From: Isochrysis galbana
Lineage: Eukaryota; Haptophyta; Isochrysidales; Isochrysidaceae
DNA length: 64,000 nt
Assembly: GCA_018136815.1 (NCBI GenBank)
Contig: CM030941.1
Location: forward strand, 403,528 to 467,527
Reading direction: 5' to 3'
This document shows positions 10,831 through 22,165 of this stretch, in pieces. Numbering within the stretch: the stretch's first letter is position 1; each line of letters begins with the position of its first letter. The notes beneath the pieces are model-generated. The model made no database searches. It was not told the DNA's origin and saw only the letters and a program-made list of their open reading frames with translations. Position numbers and translations under genes: made by a program.

Positions 10831-11019
10831 TCGTCGTTGGATGGAGGTTGGAGGGAGGAGGGGTTGGGGGGGAGACGGGAGGGGGAGGGGGGAGCGCACG
10901 GCGGGGGGGGCGGGGGCGGGGGGGGGGGCGGGGGGCTTGCTTGTACTGTACATGTTGTGAGAGGAGTGGAGCTGTGGCTGTGGAGCGTATGGAGGTGGAG
11001 GGGCTGATGTATGTAACAT

Positions 11020-12339
11020 GTGGAGTACAGCCTCTCAGCGGGATGGAATGCGTGCTACCGGGGGCGGGGGAGGCACGCGACAAGGGGGCCGAGGACGAGC
11101 GGGCGCTCCCAGACGACATGCGACAGCACGGAGCGAGGACGAGGGCAGGAGGGACACGAGAAGGGGACACGGAGCGCTCGAGCGACAGCGCTGAGCGTAC
11201 GGAAGACACCGGGGGAAGATATCACGCGCGGGGGGAAAGGGAATTGCGCGGGAAAGAGATAGACGAAAGGGGGCCGGAAACTCAAGGAAGCACTCGGGGA
11301 GGGACGGGAAGGGTGAGGGAGGACAGACCGATTCGGGGCGACGTGAGGGAGAAGGGAACTGGGGCGCGGCGACGGAGAGGGAGTCGCGCGGGAAGACCTA
11401 TGGGGGTGGACGGAATGAAGGCGCGATACAGGGAAGGGGAGAGGGGGACCGGAGCGTGGCGACCGAGAGGGAGTCGCGCGGGGGAACCTAGTGGCGGGAA
11501 GTACAAAGATGGAAGGGGGGGGGCGCATGAACCCTCCCTACCCGCGACAGTACACATCATCTCTATTATAATATCTATATCTACTAGGTAACTACTAGTT
11601 AACCACCAACGTAGGGAGTCATAAACCAGGTAACTAGTAGGTAACTACTGCCATATACTTACAACCAGTTAACTAACTACCACTCAAATGGCTACTAACT
11701 GGTACTCCCCAACCTTGATAGTTAACTGCAGTCCCTAGCCTTGCAATGAGTGGTGAGGCGCCCTGGTCACCATGATGGTGCCAGGGCGATACTCGTTGAT
11801 TTCGTGCGTGAAGGCTGGAAACTTGAAATCGTTAGCTGCCGTCACCGTCGGATCGTTCATTTTGCGAACAAAGGCGTCAGTCACCCGAGTGGCAAGGGTT
11901 ACCAAGTCCTCGCCCTCTCGCCCTCTGAACTCTGAACGGGTAGTGCACCGGTCCCATTCCGCGGACGCAGTTTCTTTGTTTCTTTGGCGAAACCTTTTGC
12001 CTTTTGCCTGGAATCTAGACCTGACAAACAGGCTAGAAGGAACGAAACGAGAACCCGAATTCTAGGCCGCTAGGGACGACCCCTACCGCCCTCCTAGATG
12101 TGCCTGAGCTTCACCGTGTGGCCGCACGGCGATGGACCTGGAGATAAGAGCCCGGGACTCGCATCATCTAGGATGAATGCGACAGAATTTCTTGCCTCAG
12201 GAAGGTAGCGATGAGCGCTTTTGCGCTAGCCCATTCGTCGGTTCGTCGGCTAGCTAGGTCGCCGCCGGCTTCCGCGTTTTCTTTCGCTCTTCGAAGAAGA
12301 AGTTCGATCCCGCCTCGCGGATGATTTCGGCGTCAATGG
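11020..12339. other. Intergenic, no gene seen
   Basis: The first part is purine-rich low complexity (11020-11530). About 11560-11740 is AT-rich with many taactact and gttaac motifs. The rest shows no recognised coding signature. Confidence 0.4.
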
Positions 12340-12748
12340 TCAATGGGTAGGTCGTAGTTGCGGTTCAGGTTGTAGCTCGGTGTCTCGAACGCAGCGAGCA
12401 GTGGTAGGTGGTCTGAGGCCGCCTTGCCGCCTTCCCTGTGAACAGGTCAGGGTTGGGTCCCAATTTTTGTGCCATTGGAATTTGTCGGTGGATTTGCTAT
12501 GGTATATTCTGTCTATCCTCGTGTGGATGGTGTGCGACAGGCGTGTGTATCCCGTGCCCGGCCCCAGCCTCATGGTCCGGTGAGTGTCTTGCAAACCGGC
12601 GTTTTTTACAAGGGTCTTCCACTTGTCGCCGTGCGCGTTGGCATATATGGCGTCGTTCCGTCGTTCCCGTTCCCGCCGTGTCGATCGTTACGTTCTCTAC
12701 GCAGTTAAAATCGCCTCCCACTAAGGTCGGGAGGGTGCTGCTTTGCAT
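12340..12748 (-). pseudogene. LINE (non-LTR) endonuclease fragment
   Basis: The minus strand reads PTLVGGDFNCVENVTID. After a frame change come ANAHGDKWKTLVKNAGLQDT and YTRLSHTIHTRIDRIY. GGDFN and TRIDRIY are motifs of the exonuclease/endonuclease/phosphatase-fold domain at the N-terminus of LINE ORF2. No RT follows within the next kilobase. It is a truncated, frameshifted relic. Confidence 0.6.
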
Positions 12749-13637
12749 AACGTTTCGTTCTTGGCGTAGATTTTGTATCTAGGCGCCCCGCGGCCCCGGG
12801 CTAGCGCTTAGATATACAGAAAAGATTTGTATATAATTTTTCGTCTTTTTCGACTTCTACTTTTTATGCATCTTCCTTTTATTTATGATTTCGACTACTG
12901 AGTCTACTCTAGGGACCACTCTGCCGCAAGAGTCGCGGGTCGCGCGGCTGCAAGATGAAGAGTCGTGAGTGGTAGCCGCGCGCGTGGTGAGAATATTAAG
13001 AAGTTTTTAATAGCTCGTCCGTACCGTCGGTCCTCTGATCTTTGATCATTATTGTCTCCCGAATCGCCATGAGCATGAGCGCCCCTTGCCACTTGCCACC
13101 TTGCCTGCCGCTGCAGATGCCCCACGCGAGCACCCGGTAATGTGTGCTGAGTTGAGCTCCATGCCCGTGCCTCTTCCCCCCAGCGCCTTGAGTCCCTGTC
13201 CCATTCCCAATGTGCGAGAGTGTGCTCTTCGCCCCGGTTCATCATTCCCCTCTTATTCCATCTAGTTTCTCCCCCAACCGCACAAGTAAGGTTCACAACG
13301 TCGCGTGTGGGGCGAGAAATTGAAAAGAACTCGGAGAAAAATTGTGCTCGTGCAGTGCATGCTTTATGAGCGGAAGGATGATAATTTCTCGCACAGCATA
13401 GTACATACATATCACATGTCTCACAACCACAACTAGTCCATCGCCTGCAGAGTGCCTACCGCCCAGTAAGGGCGCGCCCTCTTCCTCCTCATGTGCCAAA
13501 GCCCTACCAGAATCGCACATCACGCCTCGCGCGGGCAAGCGTTGCATGCGCATGTGATGAGAGCAGTGCAACCACACGTCGCCCCGAGAAAGACGCATGC
13601 AAGACAACCCCAAGGAATGAAGTGCTTCCAGGCCGAC
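12749..13637. other. Intergenic, no gene seen
   Basis: An AT-rich patch (about 12810-12900) is followed by unremarkable sequence up to the 3' end of the MLLE-PHAX gene. Confidence 0.4.
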
Positions 13638-15068
13638 TCAGGCCGTCGAGAACTCGTTCACCAGATTGGCAGGGATGCCGCCAAAAAGCTCTTCCTTGCG
13701 CTTGCTTACTGGGCGATGGTCGATCGATGTGGGTGTGTGGACGCGCTTGTCTTGCTGCTTCGCCGCAGGCGAGCGTTCGCCAGCCTTACGACGCAGGTAC
13801 TTGCCTTGTACCCGCGCCTTCTTGGCCGCATCACCGTCCTTCTTGATGTGTATCCACGCGGCCTGCGCCTGTTCCCGGTCGAGTTCGACCGACTCGCGCA
13901 GCAGCTTGATGAAGATGCCGCCCACAGTGCGCCGCTTCCCCGTCTCCTCGATGACCATGCCGCCATTGGCCTCGATGGACTGCGCCTTATGTAGCAGATA
14001 GAGAGCAACATCGACACCAAGATGATCGACCACGGCAGAGGCGATCGCCGCACGAGTCTCATTGAGCTGCTTGAGGATGAAGACGGAGACCTGCTCGGCT
14101 GACTGCGCGCGCGCGCCGCCAAAGTCAAAGTGTGCACTCTTGAAGGAGGAGAATCGTGGCAGCGAGGTAGTAGGCCGCCTGAGGTCATTGAGTGGCGGAA
14201 GGTCGGCAGAGTCCGCCTCATCGTCGCCCCAGGACCACTGCCGCGTCTTGCTCGCCAGCGTTGTGCTTGCCGGCGTCGTGCTCGCCGAAGTTTCACTCGA
14301 CGGCTCGGTGAGCCCGCCGCGTGGGTATTCTGCCGAGGTGGCAGCCACTGGCTCATCCAGGATGGGCTCAGCGATCGATAGGCCAAAGCGGACGCTTTCC
14401 GGCCGGAGAGTGAGCGTGAGCCAAGGGTGGGAGGCGGAGATAGTGCCAGCGAGAAGTGGTGTCGCGTCTGCTGGCAGTGACACCCACACGTTGACCTCGA
14501 ATGCGAACGCGAGCGGCGTGTCCATGCCAATGTGCACCTTGACCTCCTCCTCAACAGGGAATGACCCGGAGGAGAGGCCCTGGGCCGTCTCTTCCCAAGA
14601 AATGTCGGCGCGCTCAGCCTGCGGGCGGGAAAGAATGCACAAATGCGCTCAGATGTTGGGCAGCGCATAGCGCAGTAGGGTGGCGAGGGGGCGGCTATTC
14701 TGCGCACCTTCCCAGAGGGCTGCGGCTGACAGACCTCAACCCGCTCACACAGCTCGCGCAAAGCGTCCTTGCGAAGCGTGTGCATCGCTTGTCCGACGAG
14801 CGCTTTCAGCACTGGCGGTTGATTGATTGCCTCGACTACCGTAGCTTCAGACAGCTGGAGCAGCATGCCTGTCACTTTGCCCGCATGCAGCACGCGCGAA
14901 TCAGCGGCGACCAGCGGGTACATCGCGTTGCCGAGCTCCTGCTCATGGGCCACACGAGGGAAGGAGAGAGAAGACGTGAGGAAGGTCAGAGGTGCCGTCA
15001 CACAGTGACCCCACACCGTTCTCCACCGCGCGTGCCTGCATCCTCTGGCCAGACGGCGGGGCGTCCAT
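13638..15068 (-). CDS. MLLE (PABC) domain joined to PHAX-like RNA-binding domain
   Basis: Proposed exons: 15068-15027 (tentative first exon, MDAPPSGQRMQARA), 14941-14708 and 14618-13638 (TGA). All are phase 0, giving about 418 residues. Exon 2 encodes an MLLE domain like the C-terminus of poly(A)-binding protein: LGNAMYPLV, then HAGKVTGMLLQLSEATVVEA. Exon 3 has a central segment (FEVNVWVSLPADATPLLAG) that I do not recognise, an acidic linker, then the RNA_GG_bind domain of PHAX: VVDHLGVDVALYLLHKAQSI, EANGGMVIEETGKRRTVGGI and FIKLLRES. PHAX is the adaptor that exports U snRNAs and binds snoRNAs. MLLE domains bind PAM2 peptides of translation and decay factors. The combination suggests an RNA-export or RNA-maturation protein with a PAM2-recruiting module (inference). 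The exon 1 choice is uncertain; the two domains are clear and lie on adjoining exons. Confidence 0.75.
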
Positions 15069-15459
15069 CTCTCAGTGGCTGTCTTGTCTGTCCAGTAACT
15101 CGCAGTCTCTTCTCACCCAGCGGGTCGGGCGGATTTCGCGGGCTCTTCCCTCGCTCAAACAAACGGATTTCTGATTTCTGCCCCATGAAAGGCGGGAGAT
15201 CGCGCCGGTCCGCCGCTCCCGACCGGTATCGCGACCTACTTTTATAAGTGGGGGTCAATGGGGGCCTCGGGCCTCGCGCCCCCCTCACTCCATCGCGGAC
15301 ACCCTCCTCGGTGGGCCCGTACAACCAACCTCATCCCCCGCTTTGGGCAGGAGCCGAGTACTCATCATTCTGACCCAGACCCCTAGTGCTAGTGGCTAGT
15401 GGGCGCGGGTCGTGAGCTGCACGCTGCACTCTGCACTCCCACGCCCGCACGCCCGCGCT
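15069..15459. other. Upstream of the MLLE-PHAX gene, no gene seen
   Basis: Promoter or 5' UTR side of the minus-strand gene. An alternative upstream start exists on the minus strand at about 15185 (MGQKSEIRLFERGK), so further 5' exon sequence is possible. Confidence 0.35.
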
Positions 15460-15679
15460 CCTAGATGGGAAATACACGGTGCAGGGGCCTGCAAATACAG
15501 CCAAATACATATGTATTTGGCCTCCGGATGTATTTGGCCTCCGGCCAAATACATTTCAAATACATTCGAGGCCTACATCCAGGACCAGGACACGCTTCAA
15601 ATACAAATACAGCCAAATACATATGTATTTGGTCTCTGGCCAAATACGGTAAATACGTAATACGTATTTCCCATCTAGG
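15460..15679. mobile_element. 220-bp MITE with 16-bp TIRs and 8-bp target-site duplication
   Basis: The left end CCTAGATGGGAAATAC (15460-15475) is the exact inverted complement of the right end (15664-15679). The flanks cccgcgct at 15452-15459 and 15680-15687 form a perfect 8-bp direct repeat. Inside, the palindrome CCAAATACATATGTATTTGG occurs twice in nearly the same form. There is no coding capacity. An 8-bp duplication is typical of hAT-type transposases. Confidence 0.85.
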
Positions 15680-15774
15680 CCCGCGCTGGGCCTGCCCGCC
15701 TGCCCTCGAACTGACTCCCCCCCCCCAGCTGCCAGCTGGCAGCATGAGCTGTGAAACACGTGCTTACCGTGTTT

Positions 15775-16282
15775 CCCGGATGGGCCGTCAGGTCAAAGGC
15801 CGTCAGGTATCGGAGACCTTAGTAGACTGATATCAGGACCTAACATCAGCCTAATATCAGGTAGGCACTAAGACTATAATGTATAATGTGTTATACTAGT
15901 AGTATTACACTACACCAGACACTAACACTAACGAAAACGTACAAACCAGAAACCAGCTCGTCCTGCTCAAGCAAGGCTCATCGACGACCATCTCCATCCA
16001 ACTATCCCAAGCTGCAAGCTCGCCCATCAAGGCAACACGGTTATTTAGACTCAAACTCCCACGGTCTTGCAACCCTAGGTCTTCGAGCAGCCCTCAACCT
16101 CTAAACCTAGTTCAACCCATTTATTCCTACGTCGAGTTTAAGTCTTAAGTCAATTTTAATGTTAGCGTTTACCCTTGTAATGCATAGTCACGTAGCCTGC
16201 GGCCCTTAGTATCAGGTATCAGGTCTGGAGGACCTAATATCATGATATCAGGACCTAATACAAGGCTGACGGCCCATCCGGG
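15775..16282. mobile_element. Putative second TIR element
   Basis: The 17-bp arm CCCGGATGGGCCGTCAG (15775-15791) recurs inverted and exact at 16266-16282. Subterminal motifs tatcaggacctaa and tcaggtatcagg occur near both ends. A hairpin GAAACACG/CGTGTTTC flanks the left arm (15753-15775). No target duplication was established and there is no coding capacity. Confidence 0.5.
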
Positions 16283-16344
16283 CCGTGTTTCTACGTACAA
16301 AATACAAAAAAGCCAAACAGCAAACAGAGCCAAACACACATCTA

Positions 16345-18132
16345 TGTCAGAGCAAGGCTCATCTCACTCTTGGAGATGGCCTGCGAGGGCGCGCCGGCAG
16401 CTAGCGCGGAATGCGGTTCTTGCGGGGAGCTCATGGAGCTTTCCTCGGGGGTGACTACGGGCATGGTGATCGACGCACGACGCACGACGCACGGAGGGCG
16501 CGGAAGTGTGGAAGGAGGCTTGTGGGAGGTGGTGGCAGGCGACTGGGGGTGGCTCAGGCGCGTGCTTGGCTGGTATTGACTCGTTGACTCGGGGTATAGA
16601 CTCGGGAACTCGGGGGGACTCGCTTGGGAACACGGTGGGACTCGACGAAGTTGCTACAAAAACACTCACAAGAAACCCAAACCCCAACGACCTTGGGCTC
16701 AGAAAACTAACGTAAACACTCCGGAATCATACGATAAACAAACCCTCCCCGTGCGACAAAGGCTGAGGTCGCGATCGCTCGTCATGCGCGAAGAAATACG
16801 GAAAGAGAGCGCAAAACTACGCAAACGAAGGGTTCAAACTATCGTTAAAGTGAAAACTCGTCCGCTGAAGCCAACGCGGAGGGTCGAGGAGAGGTCCAAA
16901 CTCGCGCGGGGGGAAGAAGGCGATGTGCAGAGAGACCTTCTAGACAAGCGACGAGCAAGGGGCGACGAAACAAGACGCGAGACGCGGGGCGCGTGCCATT
17001 CGTTCTTCCTTTCTTTCACCGAAAACGCGGCGAAACTAACGTTAAACATCGGTACCCCCTCCGCGAGAATCGCGAAGAAGAACGGACGAGATGGAGGCAA
17101 TCATCGAAGGAATCGCGAGAGGAATCGAAGCGAGGGGGGGGAAACAGCGCGCGCGGGGGGGGGAACGAACGACGGCCGGAGGAAACGAACCGCGCGCGGA
17201 GGAGAAGAACCTCGCGCGGGGGGGGGGAATAATATAACGGCCGGAGGCGACGGATGGCACGCCGAGAGGAAGAACCTGCCGCGGGGGGCGAGGGACCGAG
17301 GGCACGGCGGGGCAGCGTGGGAGGGCGCGAGGGTGATCTCGGAGCGAGATCGCGTCCTTTCCCTCGCGGAGCGCAGAGAGACCCCCACGGAACATCCTGG
17401 GACCGGAGAATGTTTTGGACGAAACTTCCCTCCGTCGGCCGAGGAGAGGAGGACGGAGAGAGAGAGAGAGAGAGTCTCGCAGAGCAACTGCGGAACGAGA
17501 AGTCGAAGTCATGCCGGTTTATTACCTTAAACGAGCCAACAATTATAGTAACAGCAAAAACAAAATTCGAATCGCAAATTTCGAGACCAAAATCTGCAAA
17601 CCTGGACTTGAGACCATGGGGAATCCGAATCTGTGTGTCTTGTGCGTCAGTGGCAACACGGGTAACTGTTCAATTGTAATTGTGAGCGCGTACCTTACAC
17701 GAATATTCATGCCTACAGCCTTCAGGTGGGCAGGAATACAACACCCCCCGACTTAAATCGAGACGTCTCCCGATGTCGAGCCAAGAGAGTTCCTTTAACC
17801 ATACGAGACGAGAGACCTAAAAGAGGAGGATTAACCCATGGATCCAAAGCGAGCACAAAATCGGCAGCTTAGCGCGGCGGCCCCCGATTTCGTACGCCAC
17901 GTCCTACCACGTTCTCCCTTTTACAGGAGTTTTGCTCGGGCAGTTGCGCTGGGTCAGGCGCTGACGCGACGCTAATCATCCACTTCCGGTCGACTTAGCA
18001 CTTAGCGCTACGAACGTGAACGAGAACGGGTACGACTTGAAGGCAGATCAGGAGGAATACGATTTGACTCTTGAACTCGACGTGGAACTTGATTAGACTG
18101 GGGACTTGAACTTGGACTTGAAGAGGAGTCTA
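16345..18132 (-). mobile_element. 3' fragment of the chromovirus: complete LTR plus terminal internal region
   Basis: LTR at 16345-17743 (minus-strand reading TGTTGTATTCC...CTGACA, about 1.4 kb), nearly identical to the LTR at 51232-52629. To its right, the polypurine tract (forward ccccccgacttaa at 17744) and about 390 bp of internal sequence match 40145-40528. The copy ends at gagtcta|TGTCGC, where another repeat has inserted. The left flank at 16344 is not element sequence, which fixes the LTR boundary. Arg/Glu-rich open frames inside the LTR are GC artefacts. Confidence 0.85.
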
Positions 18133-18838
18133 TGTCGCATTCGCGATGTCTCAGAGGCAAAAAGAAATAACAGTAAAAAAAACAGTAAAACAGTAAAAAG
18201 AACAGAGGAAGAAAGAAGAAGAAAAGTGAAAAAGAAGAGACAAAAACCCAGAGTATATAGGGCGGTTCTCAGCCCTTCCCATCGGCCCTATGGCTACGTA
18301 AACTCTCGCGTGGCATAGTGGTTCAACCCACCGCCTCCACCAACCTTTTGCTCTGGGTCGCGAGTTCGAGTCCGGACGGAGCGCTCTGCAGTTTGAGCCC
18401 CGCTCCTTCTCCTCTCCGCTCTTCTTCTACAGTTAAATTCCACGCTCTTCTTCTACCGTTAGAAATCCTGCCTCTTCCTACTGTTAAAAATTCCTGCCTT
18501 CCTACCGTTAAAATTCTGCACTCCGTCTACCGTTAAAATCCTGCCTCCGTCGCCTTGCCAAGACATTTCCTCTGCCTTCCTGCCAGCTTCCTTGCCAGTT
18601 CCTTCCGCCCCGGTTTCCCGCTTGTCTCTAAATCGGTTTCACCGCATTACGACCAAGCTTAGTGGGGAAACTCCTAGTCCAATTCCGTTACCCGAAAATC
18701 TCGTTCATCTCGTTCATCTCGTCGGGCCATCAAGGCCATCTCGTTCATCTCGTCGTCGGGCCATCAGGCCATCTCGTTACATCTCGTTCATCTCGTTACA
18801 ATCCAAGCTGCGGCTTTGATTTCCACAATTTAGAGACA
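18133..18838 (+). repeat. LTR-like repeat with TATA box and tRNA-like A and B boxes (copy 1)
   Basis: Begins TGTCGCATTC and appears to end TTTAGAGACA (TGTC/GACA inverted ends). Contains tatatag at 18254, an A-box-like TGGCATAGTGG at 18311 and a B-box-like GAGTTCGAGTCC at 18362. The surrounding stems do not fold as a proper tRNA. It is inserted inside the chromovirus fragment. The right boundary is inferred, not proven. Confidence 0.6.
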
Positions 18839-18892
18839 TAAGGATTCCGCTTGCAGAAGGCTCGCGAGGACGCTCGTGATTAAGTCGGGGGG

Positions 18893-19417
18893 TGTCGCAT
18901 TCGCGATGTCTCAGAGGCAAAAAGAAATAACAGTAAAAAAAACAGTAAAACAGTAAAAAGAACAGAGGAAGAAAGAAGAAGAAAAGTGAAAAAGAAGAGA
19001 CAAAAACCCAGAGTATATAGGGCGGTTCTCAGCCCTTCCCATCGGCCCTATGGCTACGTAAACTCTCGCGTGGCATAGTGGTTCAACCCACCGCCTCCAC
19101 CAACCTTTTGCTCTGGGTCGCGAGTTCGAGTCCGGACGGAGCGCTCTGCAGTTTGAGCCCCGCTCCTTCTCCTCTCCGCTCTTCTTCTACAGTTAAATTC
19201 CACGCTCTTCTTCTACCGTTAGAAATCCTGCCTCTTCCTACTGTTAAAAATTCCTGCCTTCCTACCGTTAAAATTCTGCACTCCGTCTACCGTTAAAATC
19301 CTGCCTCCGTCGCCTTGCCAAGACATTTCCTCTGCCTTCCTGCCAGCTTCCTTGCCAGTTCCTTCCGCCCCGGTTTCCCGCTTGTCTCTAAATCGGTTTC
19401 ACCGCATTACGACCAAG
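18893..19417 (+). repeat. LTR-like repeat (copy 2), truncated by gap
   Basis: Appears identical to 18133-18657 as far as the gap allows. It is preceded directly by TAAGTCGGGGGG, a polypurine tract like that of the chromovirus. Only 54 bp (18839-18892) separate the two copies, a TRIM-like LTR-PPT-LTR arrangement. The element's end lies in the gap. Confidence 0.6.
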
Positions 19418-19517
19418 NNNNNNNNNNNNNNNNNNNNNNNNNNNNNNNNNNNNNNNNNNNNNNNNNNNNNNNNNNNNNNNNNNNNNNNNNNNNNNNNNNN
19501 NNNNNNNNNNNNNNNNN
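19418..19517. other. Assembly gap (100 N)
   Basis: Placeholder gap cutting the second LTR-like copy. Confidence 0.99.
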
Positions 19518-19592
19518 CATTGACAACGCGGAGCTTGCCAATGAACGGACGACGCGCCCGGGGCGGACGACGCGCCGGACGCCAGCTTGAGG

Positions 19593-19979
19593 ATGGTCCG
19601 GTGGCTGAGGGCGCTGCTGCGCGACCGCTCGCGTGCGGTGTCGCACCTGCTGCCGGGTGGGTGGGAGCTGAACGGCTCGCAGCTGGTGTGCATCAACCGG
19701 CGCGTGGTGGTGCCGTGGCGGCTGCTGTGGTCGGTGGGCCTGTCGCGGCTGCGGCTGAACCGGTGGCGCACGCTCTGCCTGCACTTTTTCCTGGACGCGC
19801 CGCCCGCAGCGCCGCGCCTGCCGCGGATGACGCTGCGCCTGGAGGGATGCGACGTGTCGCGCGTGAAGGTGACGCGCCACTCGGTGCTCGTGGCGAGAGG
19901 AGGAGGACCGTGCGGATGCGCGCCGAGTCGACACCATCGTGGAGGAAGACGAGGACGAGGAGAGAGAGCTGGAGGGTGA
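19593..19979 (+). CDS. Hypothetical protein fragment next to gap
   Basis: An open frame starting MVRWLRALLRDRSRAVSHLL with aromatic-rich stretches (PWRLLWSVGLSRLRLNRW, TLCLHFFLDAP) that look more protein-like than the antisense frames. No family was recognised and no splice model could be built. High GC makes spurious frames likely, so this is tentative. Confidence 0.25.
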   Translation: MVRWLRALLRDRSRAVSHLLPGGWELNGSQLVCINRRVVVPWRLLWSVGLSRLRLNRWRTLCLHFFLDAPPAAPRLPRMTLRLEGCDVSRVKVTRHSVLVARGGGPCGCAPSRHHRGGRRGRGERAGG

Positions 19980-20090
19980 GCGAGCAGTGGAAGGAGAGAG
20001 GGCAGGCAGCCTTCTCTCTCTCACTGGGGACGATGAGACGGGGGAGGGGGAATGGAGAGAGATGGAAGTGGTAGAGGCCCAACTACCCAA

Positions 20091-21800
20091 CCTGTTTTTT
20101 TCGTAAGTGTCATCGCCGTATAACGTGAAAGTCACCCCCGGTCGCAGGGGGTGCCCTTCGGGTTCCCGCCGGCACTCTGCGCCCAGAGTTCCCCCGCGGA
20201 AAGAGCGAACGCACGGCGTGCACCTCAGAACCAATTGCTATGCGCACGCACGGCGCCCCCGCGGGGGAACCGGTGCACATCGCGTCATGCGCATGCACGG
20301 CGTGCGCATGGGTGATTGCAGCTCATCACACCTGTCCCGCCAGAGATCTAACGCGCATGGCTCGTTTACGCATATGTGCGACCCGGGTGGCAGAGGGGAA
20401 CAGCCGCTGTGCGCACGCACGACGGCGCCTCCGCCGGTGGTAGACCGACGGCCTTGAGGTCTCCACCGCCGAGCACGCCCAGGGGTGGGGACAGTCGATG
20501 GCTCAAACAAGTCTGTTCCATATTCGATGGAACGCGGCCTAAGGGGTGATTCTTTGCACACTGGACCATAAGTCAAACTCATAATTTTGCACTTCAATGT
20601 GTACGAAAGTATCACAAAACTCAAGACGCTTACGTGACCCACTAGTCACCAAGGGCCAAGGGCTAGAGCGGCTAATTTGGCACCGCGACCGGGCGGACGA
20701 CATGCATGGTCTTTTCTTTCATCCATTTCAACTAGGACAGCAGAAAACGTTAAATCAAGATATTGACGGATCCGAGGTTACCACTGCCTCAGATGGGAAC
20801 GGAAGGGACGGAAGGGAAGCGGCGAGAGGCGCGGCGGAAGTTGGGGGGTGGCCAATGACGGGCTGGACCACCTCCTCAACAGAGAAAGGCGGGAGGACGG
20901 GCTTGGGCGAGGGCGAGCGCGACGACGGAGCGGACATGGCTGGGCGGATCGGGTTGGATAGGCAAAGGCTGAGGGATTGGAGAGGTTTGGTATTGAGGTA
21001 GTGTTGAGAACGAGGGACGAGAACGGGAACGAGAACGAGAACGAGAGCGACGAACGAAGAACGACAGACGACAGACGGTTAGGGGCCGATGGACCGACGA
21101 GATGACACTACACTCACGTCAACACTCTCCACACTAACGTATCCTTATCACGGAACGCACAGGAACTTGCTGACAGCCCGAACAAGGAAGAGAATGCCGA
21201 CAAGAGAGCGACGGGGCGACGGACGATCCGACGGGGGCGACAGTTACGCACAGGAACAAGGGGCGAGTACGAGAGTAGACAATGCGGTGTTTTTTTCGCG
21301 GTGGCCAAGGAGTTTTTTTAGTAGATTTTGTGGCGCGTTGGAACCACAATGAAGGATGCTAGTGCCTAGTGCCCACCAAAGGCCACTTTCGGGGTTGCGG
21401 GGCTGGAACCCCGTCCTCTCCTCTCCCCAAAGGGCAGACGTGTCACTTCCAGCACACAACACACGCGCCAGCTATCGACTATCGAGCGCCCTTCCTTCCG
21501 ACAGCTGACATGCCAATGCCAACGCGCAACGCGCCCACTCAGATGCAGCCTGGTCACACTCACTAGTCACTAGGGGCTAGGGGCCACTATGGAGGTGCGG
21601 AGGGCACCGGCTACAACGGGAGATTGAAGTGCTAAGCAAGCTCCGTAAGGGTTCCGGTGGGATGGATCAGCAAAAAAAATGGGGGGTTTAGGGGCCTATT
21701 AGCTATTAGATAGTGTGATCATAGCTAAGCTGTGCCTGTGCCTGGGCGCAAATTTCAGATTTGGGTGCTGATTTGACCTAGTTATGACAATGCGAAGTCG
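20091..21800. other. Gene-poor repeat-like region
   Basis: No supported gene. 20497-20533 (gatggctcaaacaagtctgt...gatggaacg) matches a motif tandemly repeated at 54.27-54.44 kb. The phrase cactagtca followed by GGC-rich sequence occurs near 20640 and again near 21565 and may mark a degenerate element. Confidence 0.4.
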
Positions 21801-21966
21801 TTGTCTTCAAAGATACCGGTAGTCTTAGTCTTCGTTGCGCCCCTTCTACCGCTTATGTCTTATGTGCGGGATTGCCATGAGTGTACTTTAGACTTTATAG
21901 GTAACCCTCTACCTAAACCGCTCGTTCTCGTTGCGCCCTCTAAGGGACAATTCGCCCGGTTCTGTT
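21801..21966 (+). pseudogene. Degenerate chromovirus integrase zinc-binding fragment
   Basis: A plus-strand frame reads YVRDCHECTL, then NPLPKPL, matching YVRECHECTLGKPLPRPL in the integrase of the 38.8-52.6 kb element, with a small insertion. Only this segment is recognisable. Confidence 0.55.
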
Positions 21967-22165
21967 GCGAAGAGAGCGTGTGCGATGGCGATGCTGCTGG
22001 CGCTCTTGGCCGCCCTTGTCAACGCGATGGTGCCGGAGCGATACCAGGGAACGGGAGTGGCTACACAGTTGATGAGCAAGGCCGCGTGCGGGGTGAGATT
22101 ATGATAGAAAAATTTACACGCTCCACTTACGCATACAATGCAGGAAATGCGCCCACCGCTGCACC

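Noticed and set aside
15490-15650. CRISPR-like array of AAATACATATGTATTTGG repeats
   Set aside because: Only a few unevenly spaced palindromes, inside a MITE with TIRs and target duplications, in a eukaryotic genome.
16751-17679. Arg/Gly/Glu-rich open frames
   Set aside because: They lie inside the chromovirus LTR, recur with frame differences in every LTR copy and have no recognisable domain.
18305-18380. A functional tRNA gene
   Set aside because: A- and B-box-like sequences are present, but the T stem and acceptor stem do not pair, and the segment is part of a longer repeat.
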